Below are positions 1-11,898 of a stretch of 64,000 bases of DNA, one piece after another. A program made the position numbers and the translations under genes. Source of the stretch: Heliocybe sulcata (lineage: Eukaryota > Basidiomycota > Agaricomycetes > Gloeophyllales > Gloeophyllaceae); NCBI GenBank assembly GCA_004369045.1, contig ML213503.1, positions 3,325,321 through 3,389,320 of the forward strand. The letters run 5' to 3'. The notes beneath the pieces are model-generated. The model searched no databases and was not told the DNA's origin. It saw nothing but the letters and a program-made list of their open reading frames with translations. Position 1 is the stretch's first letter. Every line of letters starts with the position of its first letter.

Positions 1-53
1 CATCGCGTCCGATAGGGCCTGTCGGGCCATATCCGGCCTGCACAGTAAATGGC

Positions 54-317
54 CTAACGGGTCATGACGTCGGCGAATCCCTCCTGCCTAAGGTGCACGG
101 GGATCGATGTATGTGCGCGCACAAATCTGAGCGCATTCACTTCCGGAAGGATCCAGGAAGCTAAGCTTGCAGCTTTGCAGACAGTGTCGTCGCTGAGGAT
201 GCGCACCCTTCCAGGGTAGCCGAATACATCTGGGCAGTCCGGATGTGACGGAGCGTTTGCGTACCGTTCCAATATCTCTTCATCCGACCAATTGTCCGTT
301 ATAGATACCTTTTCCAT
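54..317 (-). CDS. APH/protein-kinase-like N-terminal fragment, partial
   Basis: An 87-residue reading frame starts at the ATG ending at 317 and reaches a stop near the left edge. The stretch with EVNALRFVRAHTSIPV resembles the N-terminal lobe of the aminoglycoside-phosphotransferase-like kinases that are abundant in basidiomycetes, where a similar 'EA.AM.FVR..TSIPVP' segment follows the first strands. No catalytic loop (HxD) or DFG-like motif is present, because the rest would lie off the left edge or is missing. It may be exon 1 of a gene continuing leftwards, with the in-frame stop inside an intron, or a relic. Family resemblance is moderate; substrate and function cannot be inferred. Confidence 0.4.
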   Translation of the reverse strand: MEKVSITDNWSDEEILERYANAPSHPDCPDVFGYPGRVRILSDDTVCKAASLASWILPEVNALRFVRAHTSIPVHLRQEGFADVMTR

Positions 318-3300
318 GTCAGTACGACATGTACCTTTAGGCCTAGAGTACTCTCTGCGCGCACCGTGTCAACGTCATTCGGATTTTGGGGCTTTACTTG
401 ATCAAGAACTTCGTCCAAGAGGTCTGCCATTATGACAAGAGCCGTGTGTTAGAAGCGAGGATTAGAGGGAACGCAGCGGGTGATAGTGTATAATGACCGT
501 GGGACACTCCGGCATGCGTGCAACTCGCTCGAAGACGCATTTCGAATATCTCTGGCTTAGTCTCGCATCTGGTGTTCCAGTTGAAAATACTGCAGGGTAA
601 CGGTTCCCATCACATAGCAGGGTATGCTGAACATTGCCCATATAGTCTTCAGCGTGTATCGTGTACGGGGCGTAGGAGCGCTCTGTATCCCATGCTGTTA
701 TTGATGGGCGTGAAACTGAGGCGTATCGGGCACTCGATGAAGTTGGTTGCTCATCCCGACTCGAGCGCTGATCAAGAATCTGAAGGGACTGAGCGCTATC
801 TCGCACGGAGTCCGCGTTGCTTCTTCCCACCTCTCTGCATTCGCCCGATGTGACAGTTTCAGCTGGACGCGTGCTTGCGGGGACGAGGAGATGGGACGAA
901 CATCTGAATCCTAGCCAGCGCAACCGACAGCAGCTGTAGAAAAACAAGTCTAGCGATGTTTCGTCTCCAGCAAACAGACGCGGCTCTGCGAGGTTACAAC
1001 ATTTGCCTTGCTGGCTGATCTTGGCACACAATCTATGGCTTGGACAAGGGCGCGATTTGGTCTTGTCAGGAGATGGCCCCCCAACGATGATATCAGGACC
1101 ACGATGCCGGACGTCCTCTGGCTATTTCCTTGCATCTCAAGCTAATCTGTTCGTTTGGGGAGGACTCAATTCAGTTCTACCGACAAACTCTCCATCGCAA
1201 TCTGGCTTCCTCGGGGTATCTTCTCGTCAATCAGTCCAACTTGAGTGCCAGCTACTGGCTTGACGAGCCCAGGTCTGAATCTGTCTCGACGATACGATCT
1301 GCATCCCACCTTCCCTTCTCCGCGACAATCCTCCAGGAGCGGCAGCGCAGTTGGGAAAGGCCGCGGCGAGCCCAGGACTAGGCGCAGATCTTAGGCTCGA
1401 CTCATAAGAGGACGGCTATTCTTATCCAAGTGTCTGCGTTGCCTCCTCAAAAGCTTGGACCTTCTCCAGATTTCGTGCTATCTTTGGATCCCTCACGAAC
1501 CTATATTTACCGGGTCAAGACTCTTGATGCTTAGGCTTGGAGTCGCACGCGCACTTCATTTCGACTGCCTAGACATTCACGTTACAGCAGACCTGGGACA
1601 ACTGCGTGTATAATAGCCCTCGGAACCTTGCTTCGAAGTTCTGACGCCTGCCGTTCACTCAGAGTTGGATGCACGAGCCAAGTCTCAGCACTGATACGGA
1701 TACTCGGGACTCGCGGAGCAATCGACGGTCGGAGGTCTGGGTCTGGTCCAATCATCGTGGATTGAGCTAACCTTCAGGCTTGCCTTTGTCGGTCTGGTAA
1801 TCGGGCCTTTCGCGCTCAGTAGACGGAAAGATGACTGCATCATTGATCGTGGTTGCCTGCAGAATCGGGCAGCGTGCCGGAAAGATTTCCTGCGTTCATG
1901 GTCAATGATCAAATACCCCACATCTCTATGACACCAGGCCACTTTCGGTATGTCCGTGCTGTGGTCCGCTCCCAGCTGCCCGCCCTGACACCGAGGAGCT
2001 GTCCAATCACCACCCAGCACTTGGCACTCCCTCGAACCCAATCAGCGTCCGCGCCGCAGCCCCGATCCATGCTGTTGCCCAGACTCGGCAGCATTTGTCA
2101 AGCCCTCGGAAGGACTGCTAAGTAGGTTTGAACTTTGGATGGGCACGGTTCTTTCTCGTGCTGTGGGGGCGCCGTTATGTCAAGGGTGCGTTCGCGGGTC
2201 CAGGCGTCGGAGGCCGGGACGGTAATTGGGGGGTCAGGTGGCTTAGGTTAAATGTGAAGGAACAGGACTCGGAGAATGATTTGTGCTAGGCCGGGAGAGG
2301 ACGCACGTGGTGGACATAGCCACTCCGCCAACCTCTTGGGCATATCCAGGGGACATCGGACCAAGCACAGAGGATCGGCTGTCTCTTCTTTCATTAGAAT
2401 ATAGGATTTACGCCTAGACGTGCAGATAATATGTTATGGTCGGTGGACGTCAATACTCGTCTGTGGTCCCAACTAAAAGATCATTTATCCTCTTACCCCG
2501 AGCACTCGAGTGGAGGAAGCCATTCAGGAGGAGGAATGAAAGGAACAAAGACGGGACTATCGGCTTTGCAGTCTCATGAATTGTGGGGAAACGTTGACCG
2601 GCAAGCAAGACACGATCATGAGAGTGCTTGGCACAAGCGTCAGGGCTATCGGGAGGCAAACACTGTGTTCGTGTTCGCAAGACGCGGCCGTGCCCTTCAG
2701 AGCGAAGGAGCAGGTGTACAGCTGCTCTAATGGCAGGTGAAGCATTGCGAGGTCAGAGACACCGCGTGCGCGTGCTATGTAGCGCATTTGGGGTGCAAGG
2801 CTTGCAACACGGCGGCGAGGAAGAAAGCGCTGGCGCTCGCGCTGATTTGCAAAGCGCGACGGACCGACCTCGCCTAGTATTAGCACCGGGAATGATCCAT
2901 ATATCACCGAGGTATGTCAAGGGCGTCTTCCCTTCGCATTTGATTAATGATTGCTTGTCAGACTCGGAGCGGGCAGCCGGGCCTGCGTATGATCGCCGGC
3001 GGACGATGTGTCCAGTGTGCGCGATTGCCGCCGTACGAGATGGCTGGGTACGTACTGTGCATGTCTTGTGGTGGAAAGAAACGACGAGCGCGGCAGCTTT
3101 CTAGAGTTCCTGCGGCTGGACGTGCCAAGGAATAATATATTCGGTTTAGTGGGTTGATACAACTGGGGTGAACAAAGGAAAAGGAAAAGTCAAAAGGAGT
3201 CTCGAGGCCAAGGAACGCTCCCAGACTGGGGAAATCCTTGCCGCACATGGTCCACCTAGCAGTCTCGAACCCGGGCGTGCGCGCCCACTGGCGGCACAGC

Positions 3301-4455
3301 TGCAATTGTGAGTCCGACATACGGAAGGGGAAGCGAGACCGACACAGGGCATGCCATCGCAGCATCTGTCCGACTAGGACACCTGCGAGCGCGTAAGGAG
3401 GTGACGGGAGGCGAGACGGCGGGCTCCACCCGTCGCTGACCCTGCCTTGCAAGAGCCGATAGGTCGCTTGGGTTCATATCGAGCTTGACACGTAGGCCAG
3501 ATCGGGTGAGGGAGCGAGGAAAGATGTTGAGACGGAATAGGCTACCGAGGCTATTCAGATTGCAAGATGACCCGAGGCTCCAAGCGGACTATCGGGCGAG
3601 GGTATCCTATCCATTGGATTCGCAAGAGCGAGAGCAAGGTAAAAGAACCCAGGCGGCGGTTTGCATCATGGGACGTACGCGTCATAGCGGGTCATGCATA
3701 GCCCACGACATGACCGCGGTATCTTTGACCTGTTTGGAGTCTGGGGGTCTGAGTTGAGATGCTCCTGGCCACGGGGAAATTCCTTGGGAGTTATTGGAGA
3801 TGCCAGTGGGGGGTAAAGTGGCCAGCTGGGAGGGTGGCAGCTTGGACGTACGGCATGTCAGTTGGGAGCGTTCGAAAGATGCAAGGTCAGTGGGAATATG
3901 GATAGCAGCACGTTCGACGAGGATTGAGTTTCGGAGGATGAGCGAGAGTTGCGGGGAGGCGTGAACGAGTGGCGCCGACCCGAGGTGATGGCTAGGTCGC
4001 CGAGTACATGATTAGATTCAACGCTATTCTCGACGCGAAGCTTTGGTGGGATGACAGGGCCTGGGCGCGCAACACACTAAGTTTATGAGACTCAACACGT
4101 CCAGGCCCTTCCGTCAACGGCGACAGCGGTGGCAAGTACTCGCTCGGCGTCGTGCGCGATGCCGACGCGTCAAGAATCATCAATCCCGCTTGGCACTGAT
4201 TTACGCGAATTATGGATGTTTCAGCGCTGCAGTTTACGCGAATTGTAAGTAGCACGTTGAGGGTGTCGGAGGAAGATGATAATCGACGGGGAAACGTATT
4301 CGAGGCTCTGCTTCGGCGTCTGTGATTGGCTGCCGAGCACGTGCTCCGCCGTCAGGGCGAGTGACGTCAGGGGCAATCCAGAGCGACCTTCTCATCTGCC
4401 CCCAAGAAAACCTCCCACTTGCCTTTGCTCTCCACAACCACCATCTGCCATCGCC
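318..4455. other. Gene-poor left region
   Basis: About 4.1 kb without a gene I can support. Open frames are short, overlap on both strands and match no family I know. The most gene-like stretch is on the plus strand around 2560-2910: one frame is cysteine-rich (segments such as CSCSQDAAVPF and CACYVAHLGCKACN), and an intron-like GTATGT...TTGTCAG pair lies at 2912-2961, but I could not build a consistent frame across it. The last ~100 bp probably hold the promoter and 5' leader of the phosphatase gene that starts at 4456. Confidence 0.5.
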
Positions 4456-7400
4456 ATGCACAACACCGACGGCTTCTTCGCCGCCGCACCCGTCAACATC
4501 GCCAACACTCATGACGCAGACGGCTTTGCCCAGGCCATCGCAGCCCGCTTCGGCGCAACCAACGCCAACCAGCTCACCGCCCGTCTTCACTCTCCTGCCC
4601 TTGCCCTCCCTACGCCCTCAGCACGTCCCATGAACCCCCCGTTGTCGCTCGCAGCATCCCCGACGCGGAAAACCTCGCCAACATCAACTAATGCATCTCC
4701 AGCACCACCACCAACCTCGACCGCACCAGCACTCCCGCCGTCATCGTTCACCGCCCTCGCACCGGCTGAACTCGCATCGGCCATCACAGACTCCAACACC
4801 CTCATTCTCGACATCCGCCCGCATGCCGCCTACACCCAAGCCCGCGTGCGCACCGCCATCTCCCTTTCTGTCCCCTCCACCCTCCTCAAGCGCCCCCTCT
4901 TCTCCCTCGCCCGCCTCACCGACATGCTCCCCTCCTCTTCCGCCCGCCGCAATTTTAGGAAATGGAAAGACAAATCCCGCATCGTCGTCTACGACCTCGA
5001 CTCCCTCGCCGTCAAAGACGGCAGCAACATCCTCGGTCTCATGCGCAAGTTTGCCGGCGAGGGCATGGACCCTGCCTCGGTATGCTGGCTTACCGGGGGC
5101 TTCCAGGCCGTGTGGAGAGAAAAGCGCGATATGATTGATCAGGACCCTCTGCCCGAGGAGCCGGATGACGCGGATGACGATGAGGGCGACCACCTCCTCC
5201 CGCAGCCCACCCCGCCGACGCTTACCACCCCCGGCGCGGGATTCGCGCTCTCACTCCCTGGCACCGCAAAATCGAAATCTGCTAGCGCAGCAATGCCCGT
5301 GTTACGCACAAAGCACCTCCCGATGGCCGCCTTTACCCTGTCCACGACCACATCCTGCCACGGCTCCGCCACGTCCCCGCGCGGTGTCAACCGCGATTCT
5401 AACTCTCCGCCCTCACGTCATCCCTTCGCTTTCTCCTTGCCCTCGCACACGCACGGCCAGTCGAAGCCGTCTACCCAGGCGTTCAACCCGTTCTTTGACG
5501 CGATTCGGCAGAACATTGAGTTGTCCCAAGGGATCACGGACAGGATACCGCTTGTCCTTCCGAGGGCGGTGAGGAAGAGGGTGAGGCGAGGCGATCTGGG
5601 CGTGACGGTGGAGAATGGGGTGGGGTGGCAGTGGTTGGAAGCGATTGCCTGGAAGGCGGGGAAGAGTGGGGGTAGCAGTACGGATGAGGATGCGGATGAG
5701 GAGATGGGGGACGCGGAGGAGGAGGAGAAGAGGGAGAGGGAAAAGTGGACGACGAGTCGGGAGGGGAGTAAGGGCGCCGGGACTGGAGAGAGCGATAGCG
5801 AGGGGAGCAGTCGGACGGATGGGGGGAGCGAGGACGAGCGGCTCGGGAAACCTGGCAACTTCAAGTCGGGGTCGCAGCAGTCGAGCTCGACGCATTCGTA
5901 TCGCTCTTCGGCGAGGTACCAGCTGCCGGAGCCGAGCAGTGCGGATGTGGAGGAGGGGACGCAGGAGCTTGCGATGCAGTTTTATAAGATTGAGCTGGCG
6001 GAGCAGAGGAGGCTGATGGGGGTGATGGAGCACCATTCGAGAGAGGGTGCCGGGGGTTCGGACAATGTCAATTTGAACTCGTCGACCCCTGCGACGAGTC
6101 CGAGTGGGAGTAGTGAGGGAGGGGGGAGTCCTGGGGAGGGGATTGGAGGGGCGGTGAAGGAGGTCGTGGTGAAGGAGAGGGACTTTGCGGGAGGGTTGAT
6201 TAGTAGCCAGGAGGTGAGGAAGAGGTATACGGAGGGGAGGAGGAGGGGGGGAAGTTTGGGGTCGGGGAGTTCGGGTGGGCATGTTCCGACGAGCGGGAGT
6301 AGTGGAGGGCATGTGCCGACGAGCGGGAGCGGGGAAAGCAGCCTTGTTGGGAGCACGAGTGTGAGCGTGAGTGGACGGGAGGCGGAGGTTGGGGGGAGTA
6401 CGACGGCTGTGAGCGCGAGTGCGAGCAGTGCGGGGGAGGGAAGGAAGGAGAAGGTGCCGGTTGAGGGAGTGGTGCCGGTGCTGGTGTCAAGTGGGGTGAG
6501 TGAGACGAGCGGGGGGAGTGAGAGTGGGAGGAGTGAGAGGAGGAAGAGGAAGGAGAGGGAGAGGAAGCAGGTGTTTCCGTTTAGTATTACGGCGGGTGTG
6601 GAGAAGGGGGCTAAGAATCGGTGAGTTTTGGTTTATTGATACTTGGGTGGCTTCTTCCTGCGCGATTTGTACACCCTCCCTGCCTTTGTTTCTCTGACAA
6701 AGTTGAGAGAACGGTACTTACGATTTTGTCTGCGTGTTCATACAGGTATCGCAATATCTGGCCGTTTGAGCACACGCGCGTGAAGCTGCGCTCGAAGCCG
6801 GGGGCGTTTACGGCTGCGAGCACGGTGTCTTCGGTGTCTTCGCGGTCACAGGCGACGCCTGGGTTTGGGAGCAGTAGGGGAATTAATCTGACGCTGGGCG
6901 GGGGTGGGCATGGGTCGGCGGGGGGCAAGGATGCGTTCAATGCCTTCAGCAAGGACAATGCCTCCAACATGGGATTCGTGAAAGAGGAGGTGGCCACGCC
7001 TCTCAGCACGAGCAGTAGCATTGTGGACGACTACGTCAACGCGAGCTATGTGCAGCCGCTGGGGACGAGGAAGAGGTATATCGCTACGCAGGGACCGTTG
7101 GAGGCGACTTTTGGCGATTTCTGGACGTGAGTGGCGTTTTGTGTGTTATCGACGAGAGTAGAGCTGATTTGTGGTGTAGGTTGTGCTGGGAGCAGAACGT
7201 CCATGTTATCGTGATGCTGACCCGGGAAATCGAGGGGATGATGGAAAAGTCGGGCAAGTACTGGCAGGAGGGCACGTTCGGCCCGCTTGTCTTGCGACTC
7301 ATCGAGAGCTCGGGGACGCCGCAGGAGGAGAAGAAGCCGTTTGGGTTCTTTGGCGGAGCCAAGAATGAGACTGGGTTCTTCCCGCCCGTGGAGAAGGTAC

Positions 7401-9324
7401 AGAAGGCTGAGAAGGAGAAGGCGTCGACGGTGCGGAGGGTGTTTGAGCTGAGGAACAAGAAGTACCCCGAGGCGGGTGGCCGCATCGTGACGCAGCTGCA
7501 GTATCTGGACTGGCCGGACATGAACGTGCCTGACGATCCTCATGGCGTGTTGGATCTGATTGAGATGATGAACAAGGAGGTGGAGAGGAGTGTCGAGGCG
7601 GAGAGGCGGCGACAGCCTTTTGCTGTTCCTGAGAGCTATGGCCACGCGCGGAGCACCAGCAGTCGGGAGTCGAGCGCGGAGAAGAATGACCTGGACCCGA
7701 AGACGGGGATCGTGCGGCGCGTGCTGGAGACGCGCAATCCGCCGGTGCTGCTGCACTGCTCTGCGGGTGTGGGTCGTACGGGCGGGTATATCATCGTTGA
7801 TGCTGTCCTGGATGGCCTCAAGCGCGAGCTGCGGAAGCGTAGGGAGGCGGAGGCCCGCAGGGTACGCGAGGAGGAGGAGGAGAGCGCGAGCATGGATGTG
7901 GATGGTGACGATGGTGAGCGATTTCGTGTTATAGTTCCGGCCGAGATTGAATGGCTGAATTGGGTTCTTTGTGAAGGTGTATATAGTAAAGATGCGCCGA
8001 TGGATGTGGATATCTCGTCGCCGGTGCCTGTGTCAATCGTGTCGTCTGCGTACCACGCGGCGTCGTCAATGTCACCGGATTCGGGTCCCTCGACGTCGCC
8101 GCCGCTCTCGGTGTCGGTATCCCCGCCGCCCGCGATGTCCTCGCCTGCTTTCCCTCCTAGTTTAAACATGAGGGAGGATAGCCGGCACACAGTTCGGTCT
8201 TTCAGCGAAAAGGCTCCGTTGGTCTTTGGTGGACCAATAGAAGCGGATCCACGAGTTAGGACGTATTCGGCGCCTGCTGGTTTGCCGGAAGGTGCGTTTT
8301 TCCTCGCTCGTGTTTTTGAACGCGAGTAACTGACTCGCTGTGTTCAGTGCGGCCTGTGGGTCCTGCTCATGCATACTCATCTTACGAGTCTCGTCGACCT
8401 CAGGGTATCAAGTCCCCATCCCTTCGTGCAGAGTTTGTGGCATCTCCCGAAGTGATGGCAAATAGCCCCGAGGCCGAGGCTGCGCGTCTGAACAAGTCGG
8501 GTCCAGGCTTGCAGGCATCAGCCGCGAGGTTGCCTGCTGGCGGCGCTAAGCCGCCCCATTCATTGTCAGTCGACTCGCAGTCATCGAAATCCTCTTCCAT
8601 CTTCACATCGAATGACGACGTTAGAAATCCGTGGGACCGTAGCTCGACATCGCTGACCTCGGCTTTATCGAGTGCGGCGTACCCGGAGTCTATGAATGAC
8701 AGCTCTGAACCTGGTGCCAAACCGGTGGAAAAGTATAGGCCAATGGATACCCCGGGTACGGTGCGCGAGGTGCAGGCGAAAGCCAACGCGCCGGACTTTT
8801 TCAAGCCGTCCACCTTCGACTATATGCGGCCGCGGAAGCTCCATCAGGATGATTCGCCGCCGTTGTTATCGTCGTACAAGGACCCGATCCGTACGGTCGT
8901 CGAGGATATGCGCGAGCAGCGTATGAGCCTCTGCCAGAGCCTGCGGCAGTATGTCTTCGTGCACCGGGCCATCATCGAGGGAGCGCTTCGTGTTGTGGAC
9001 AAGGAGAAGGAGTTGTACCCAGAAGAGTCCGAACTGGAGCGAGGACGCTCAGATACCGAACGCCATGCGATCAGGAAGGACTTCGCCCCGACAGGGCGTC
9101 TGCTTTCCCCGGCATCTGCGCTTGATGGTATGCCACACCGCCTGGCCACGTTGCAGTCGTCACCGACGAAGCACAAGCGCCTTGCTAGTCCAACCGAGTT
9201 GATCAAAGAGGGTAAGGAAGGGCAGTTGCGTCTGGCGAAGCGGCCGAGTGTGAAGAAGCGGAAGGCGATCAGCAGCGACGAGGCGGCCGAGTTCGCATCA
9301 GACACCCCGGAGGCCAAATCATAG
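4456..9324 (+). CDS. Rhodanese-PTP protein tyrosine phosphatase (Pyp1/Ptp2/Ptp3-like)
   Basis: Predicted exons are 4456-6620, 6746-7126, 7180-8291 and 8348-9324, giving 1544 aa. All junctions are GT...AG and keep frame. A rhodanese/CH2-like domain lies at about residues 105-225; the usual catalytic Cys position reads VVYDLDS, so it is probably non-catalytic. A long acidic, Ser-rich linker follows. The PTP domain starts near residue 720 with NRYRNIWPFEHTRVKL. It has DYVNASYVQP, the WPD loop (LDWPDMNVP) and the P-loop HCSAGVGRTG at 1041-1050 with Cys1042. The Q-loop QRMSLCQSLRQY comes only at 1410, after a low-complexity insertion. Fungal relatives dephosphorylate stress and pheromone MAP kinases in cytoplasm and nucleus; that substrate is inferred here. 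ATG 4456 was chosen over upstream in-frame sequence because it opens the conserved-looking region. The C-terminus ends in a basic, Ser/Pro-rich tail. Confidence 0.87.
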
Positions 9325-11898
9325 AAGATGACGTCTGGTTTGCCGCGGGGTAGGTACATTCATATATCATTGTTTCTATTTTTCTCTCTCTTTTCACTTG
9401 CATTGTAGTCATGTAGCCAAGTTCATTTTCTCTGCATTCATCGAATCTGGAATATAGTCAACCTTTATAATCATTCAGCGCAATACGATGGCATCACCAT
9501 CTTCATGGTCTCTTGGTCTTTTTCCTTTGCATATCTTCTGCGGATTGGGACACCAGACGGAGATGTATTGCTAACCCGAGGACATTGTATATTTCTTTGG
9601 ATACACAGGCAGATACACACTGACCACTAACCCGTTCTCTTCCTCTGGCGTGATTCCGACGACTGCGGTAAGTGTCCACTCCGCCTCTTCTTCTAACCGT
9701 TGCTTACACCGGCTCGCACGCAACTTGTGCTTGGGGGGGTGCGCCTGCCCGCGAACTGTTGTGAGGGGGTTGAGCCAAGCACGTCAACGGTACTTGGTTT
9801 TATTCCAGCGCCCACGGAGCTGCTGATGCACCCAGTAAGTCGACAGGCATGCCACGTCGCAACTTTGGGTGTCCGGTCTTGAGCGCTGAGCCAGCGTCGA
9901 CTGTTGTGTGCTGCCAGGGACAGAATTGCCCACCCAGGACTACGGCGGCCGTTGTTTTGCAGCGGCGTACTCGACCCGAATTTATAGGCCGGAAGTTCGT
10001 TGCCGAACGAGGGATCCGAATGTTGAAGTTGGTCAAGTCCGCCGCGGACAATAGGGACAACACCGCCGGGCTCCTCCGCGCTGTGGCATGCGGCCATACG
10101 TTCGGGTACTTTGGTTGTCAGTCACTTCCATTCATCTTGCGGAACGTCAGCTGGAACATTCCGAGCAGCACTGACTATCAAGCAGCCTATCATACTAATG
10201 GAGGTTTGGGATTGACCTTTCTACTGGCAGGGGCGTCTTCTCGGGTTCTCATCCAGATCCTGTACGTTATGTAAGAGGTGAGTCAAGTATATCTGTTGAC
10301 GGCAATGCTCAGCTTTGTGGTTTTGGATCACGACCTGGTATCTAATGTCTCCAGATTCAAAAGGCAGCTCGGCATCATAGTGCTGTATCGAAGAGCTTCC
10401 TTCGCTACTCCATCGTATAGGTTATGCGGGCATCGATGGTTGTAAGTAGGGCCTGCATAAAGAGGCGCACATATTACGAGTTGGCCCAGACTTGGTTCTG
10501 TCATCGAGCTACCCAGGTACGTCGGATATAATGTAAAGATCCGATTCGTTAACATGAACTCGGAGTTGTCCGTCTCCTGTGTTTTGACGACAGCCGCAAG
10601 ATGTTGAATTTGGGCAACTCTCTTTCGCCCGGCCTTACCTCTGCTAGTTCTCCATCACCTCGAAGAGCCACTGCTGGTGTGTCGTCGACATCAGCTTCGA
10701 AGTGGTTCAAACGTAGCTGGATATAAACACAATGATCATCATGTTCAAGCTCTGTACAAGGCGTTCGCAATTATATTCATCGAAGCTTAACGAGTGAGAT
10801 CAGACGTGATCAGTCAAGTTGCTGATTCGCTGTCTAGATCATGTACCAGCATCAGTCAAAGTAAACCCGGGACCCAAAATTGCAGTGGCGTGGATCAGAT
10901 GTCGCAAGTCTGAATGTGCAGAGCTATATCCAAGTCGTGATAGCGTCGTGGACCCACAGGACCGCCTACGCTGCCTGCTTGTCCCCATTCGGCAGTGCTA
11001 TTAGTCGTCTTCCCATACGAGTGGCAAGGTATTGGTGCCAGACGTCTGGTGCGTGCTTGCTGTGCAGTGCAAGGAGATTCTCGCACGCACAGGTCGAGCT
11101 TTCTCAATGCACTGCCAGGAAGCAGAAGTGTGGTTGCCCGGGTGCTGAGGCCAGCCTGAAGCTCAGAACGCGGACAAGTGCGAGGTTGAACGGGTATTCG
11201 GAGCAGTATCGGAATGTCGACCACCCGCCATGATGCCGGTGCGTCCATGTGGCAGTGGGCGGCACGATCATGGTCGTTCCAACTGACCCCGGCGCACTTA
11301 CAAGAAGGTACGGAGATTCCAGCATACAGAGTTGACACTCGCACTGATCAGGACGACCAGCGCATATAATATAGCTACAGGCGTAGTGCTGCCGTTGGTA
11401 TGGAATCATGCGTCGCAGCTGGGGCAAGCTCGATTCTTACTAGCATGTCCGAGCTGTCCGACTTGAAACAGGACGCCGTCAGACCTGAGTTCAGTCAAGA
11501 ATAGCCGATCGCACGCTCCACGGGGTACGTAAGTCTCACAGCTTTTGAGATTCTCTTCAAAGACCTAGCCTATGCCACCCTGATAAGACTTTGCTATGGT
11601 CAGGTCGCGTATCAATGTGGCCATGGAAAGGTCTTCTATATCTATTGTCCGGTAGCGTCATTGATTCATTTGCGCCGTTGAAGTGGACCTGATCTAAGTA
11701 TTGAAACGGCATGGAGAACCAATCAACGCCGCCGACCCAATACAGGACCTCTTCTCTCCAGGACCTCTTCTCTCCAGGCGCCTAATTGCCCCCTTAGTAT
11801 TAATCTCTGGTGGAAGCGGGAAGGGCAAGCTTCGAGCTGTGCCTTGATTGAATCACCGGAGAACATGTCCGACTCCGCACCTTTAAGAGGAGGTCCTC
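9325..11898. other. Gene-poor interval with short tandem duplication
   Basis: About 2.6 kb between the phosphatase stop and the aspartic-peptidase-like gene. The first ~150 bp are T-rich and fit a 3' UTR. I see no frame with recognisable homology; opposing open frames at 9693-10274 look like chance. The only clear repeat is a 16-bp tandem duplication at 11744-11775. The final ~100 bp are likely promoter and leader of the next gene. Confidence 0.5.
11744..11775. repeat. 16-bp tandem duplication
   Basis: The unit AGGACCTCTTCTCTCC occurs twice back to back, at 11744-11759 and 11760-11775, with no mismatch. It lies about 120 bp upstream of the aspartic-peptidase-like gene and is CT-rich on the plus strand. 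It could be a recent slippage event or part of a pyrimidine-rich promoter stretch. Confidence 0.8.

Noticed and set aside
462-1031. 189-codon minus-strand open frame
   Set aside because: No recognisable motif or conserved pattern, and other frames overlap it; not enough to call a gene.
2958-3452. 164-codon minus-strand open frame
   Set aside because: Composition is irregular, no domain is visible, and it overlaps other frames of similar length on both strands.
5413-6312. 299-codon minus-strand frame opposite the phosphatase exon 1
   Set aside because: It is a shadow of the biased codon and Gly/Ser-rich composition of the plus-strand gene; the product is a meaningless Pro/Arg/Leu-rich string.
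7914-7986. Possible 73-bp intron (GTGAGC...TATAG) inside the phosphatase exon 3
   Set aside because: Removing it shifts the frame, while the exon is open throughout and joins correctly to exon 4 without it.
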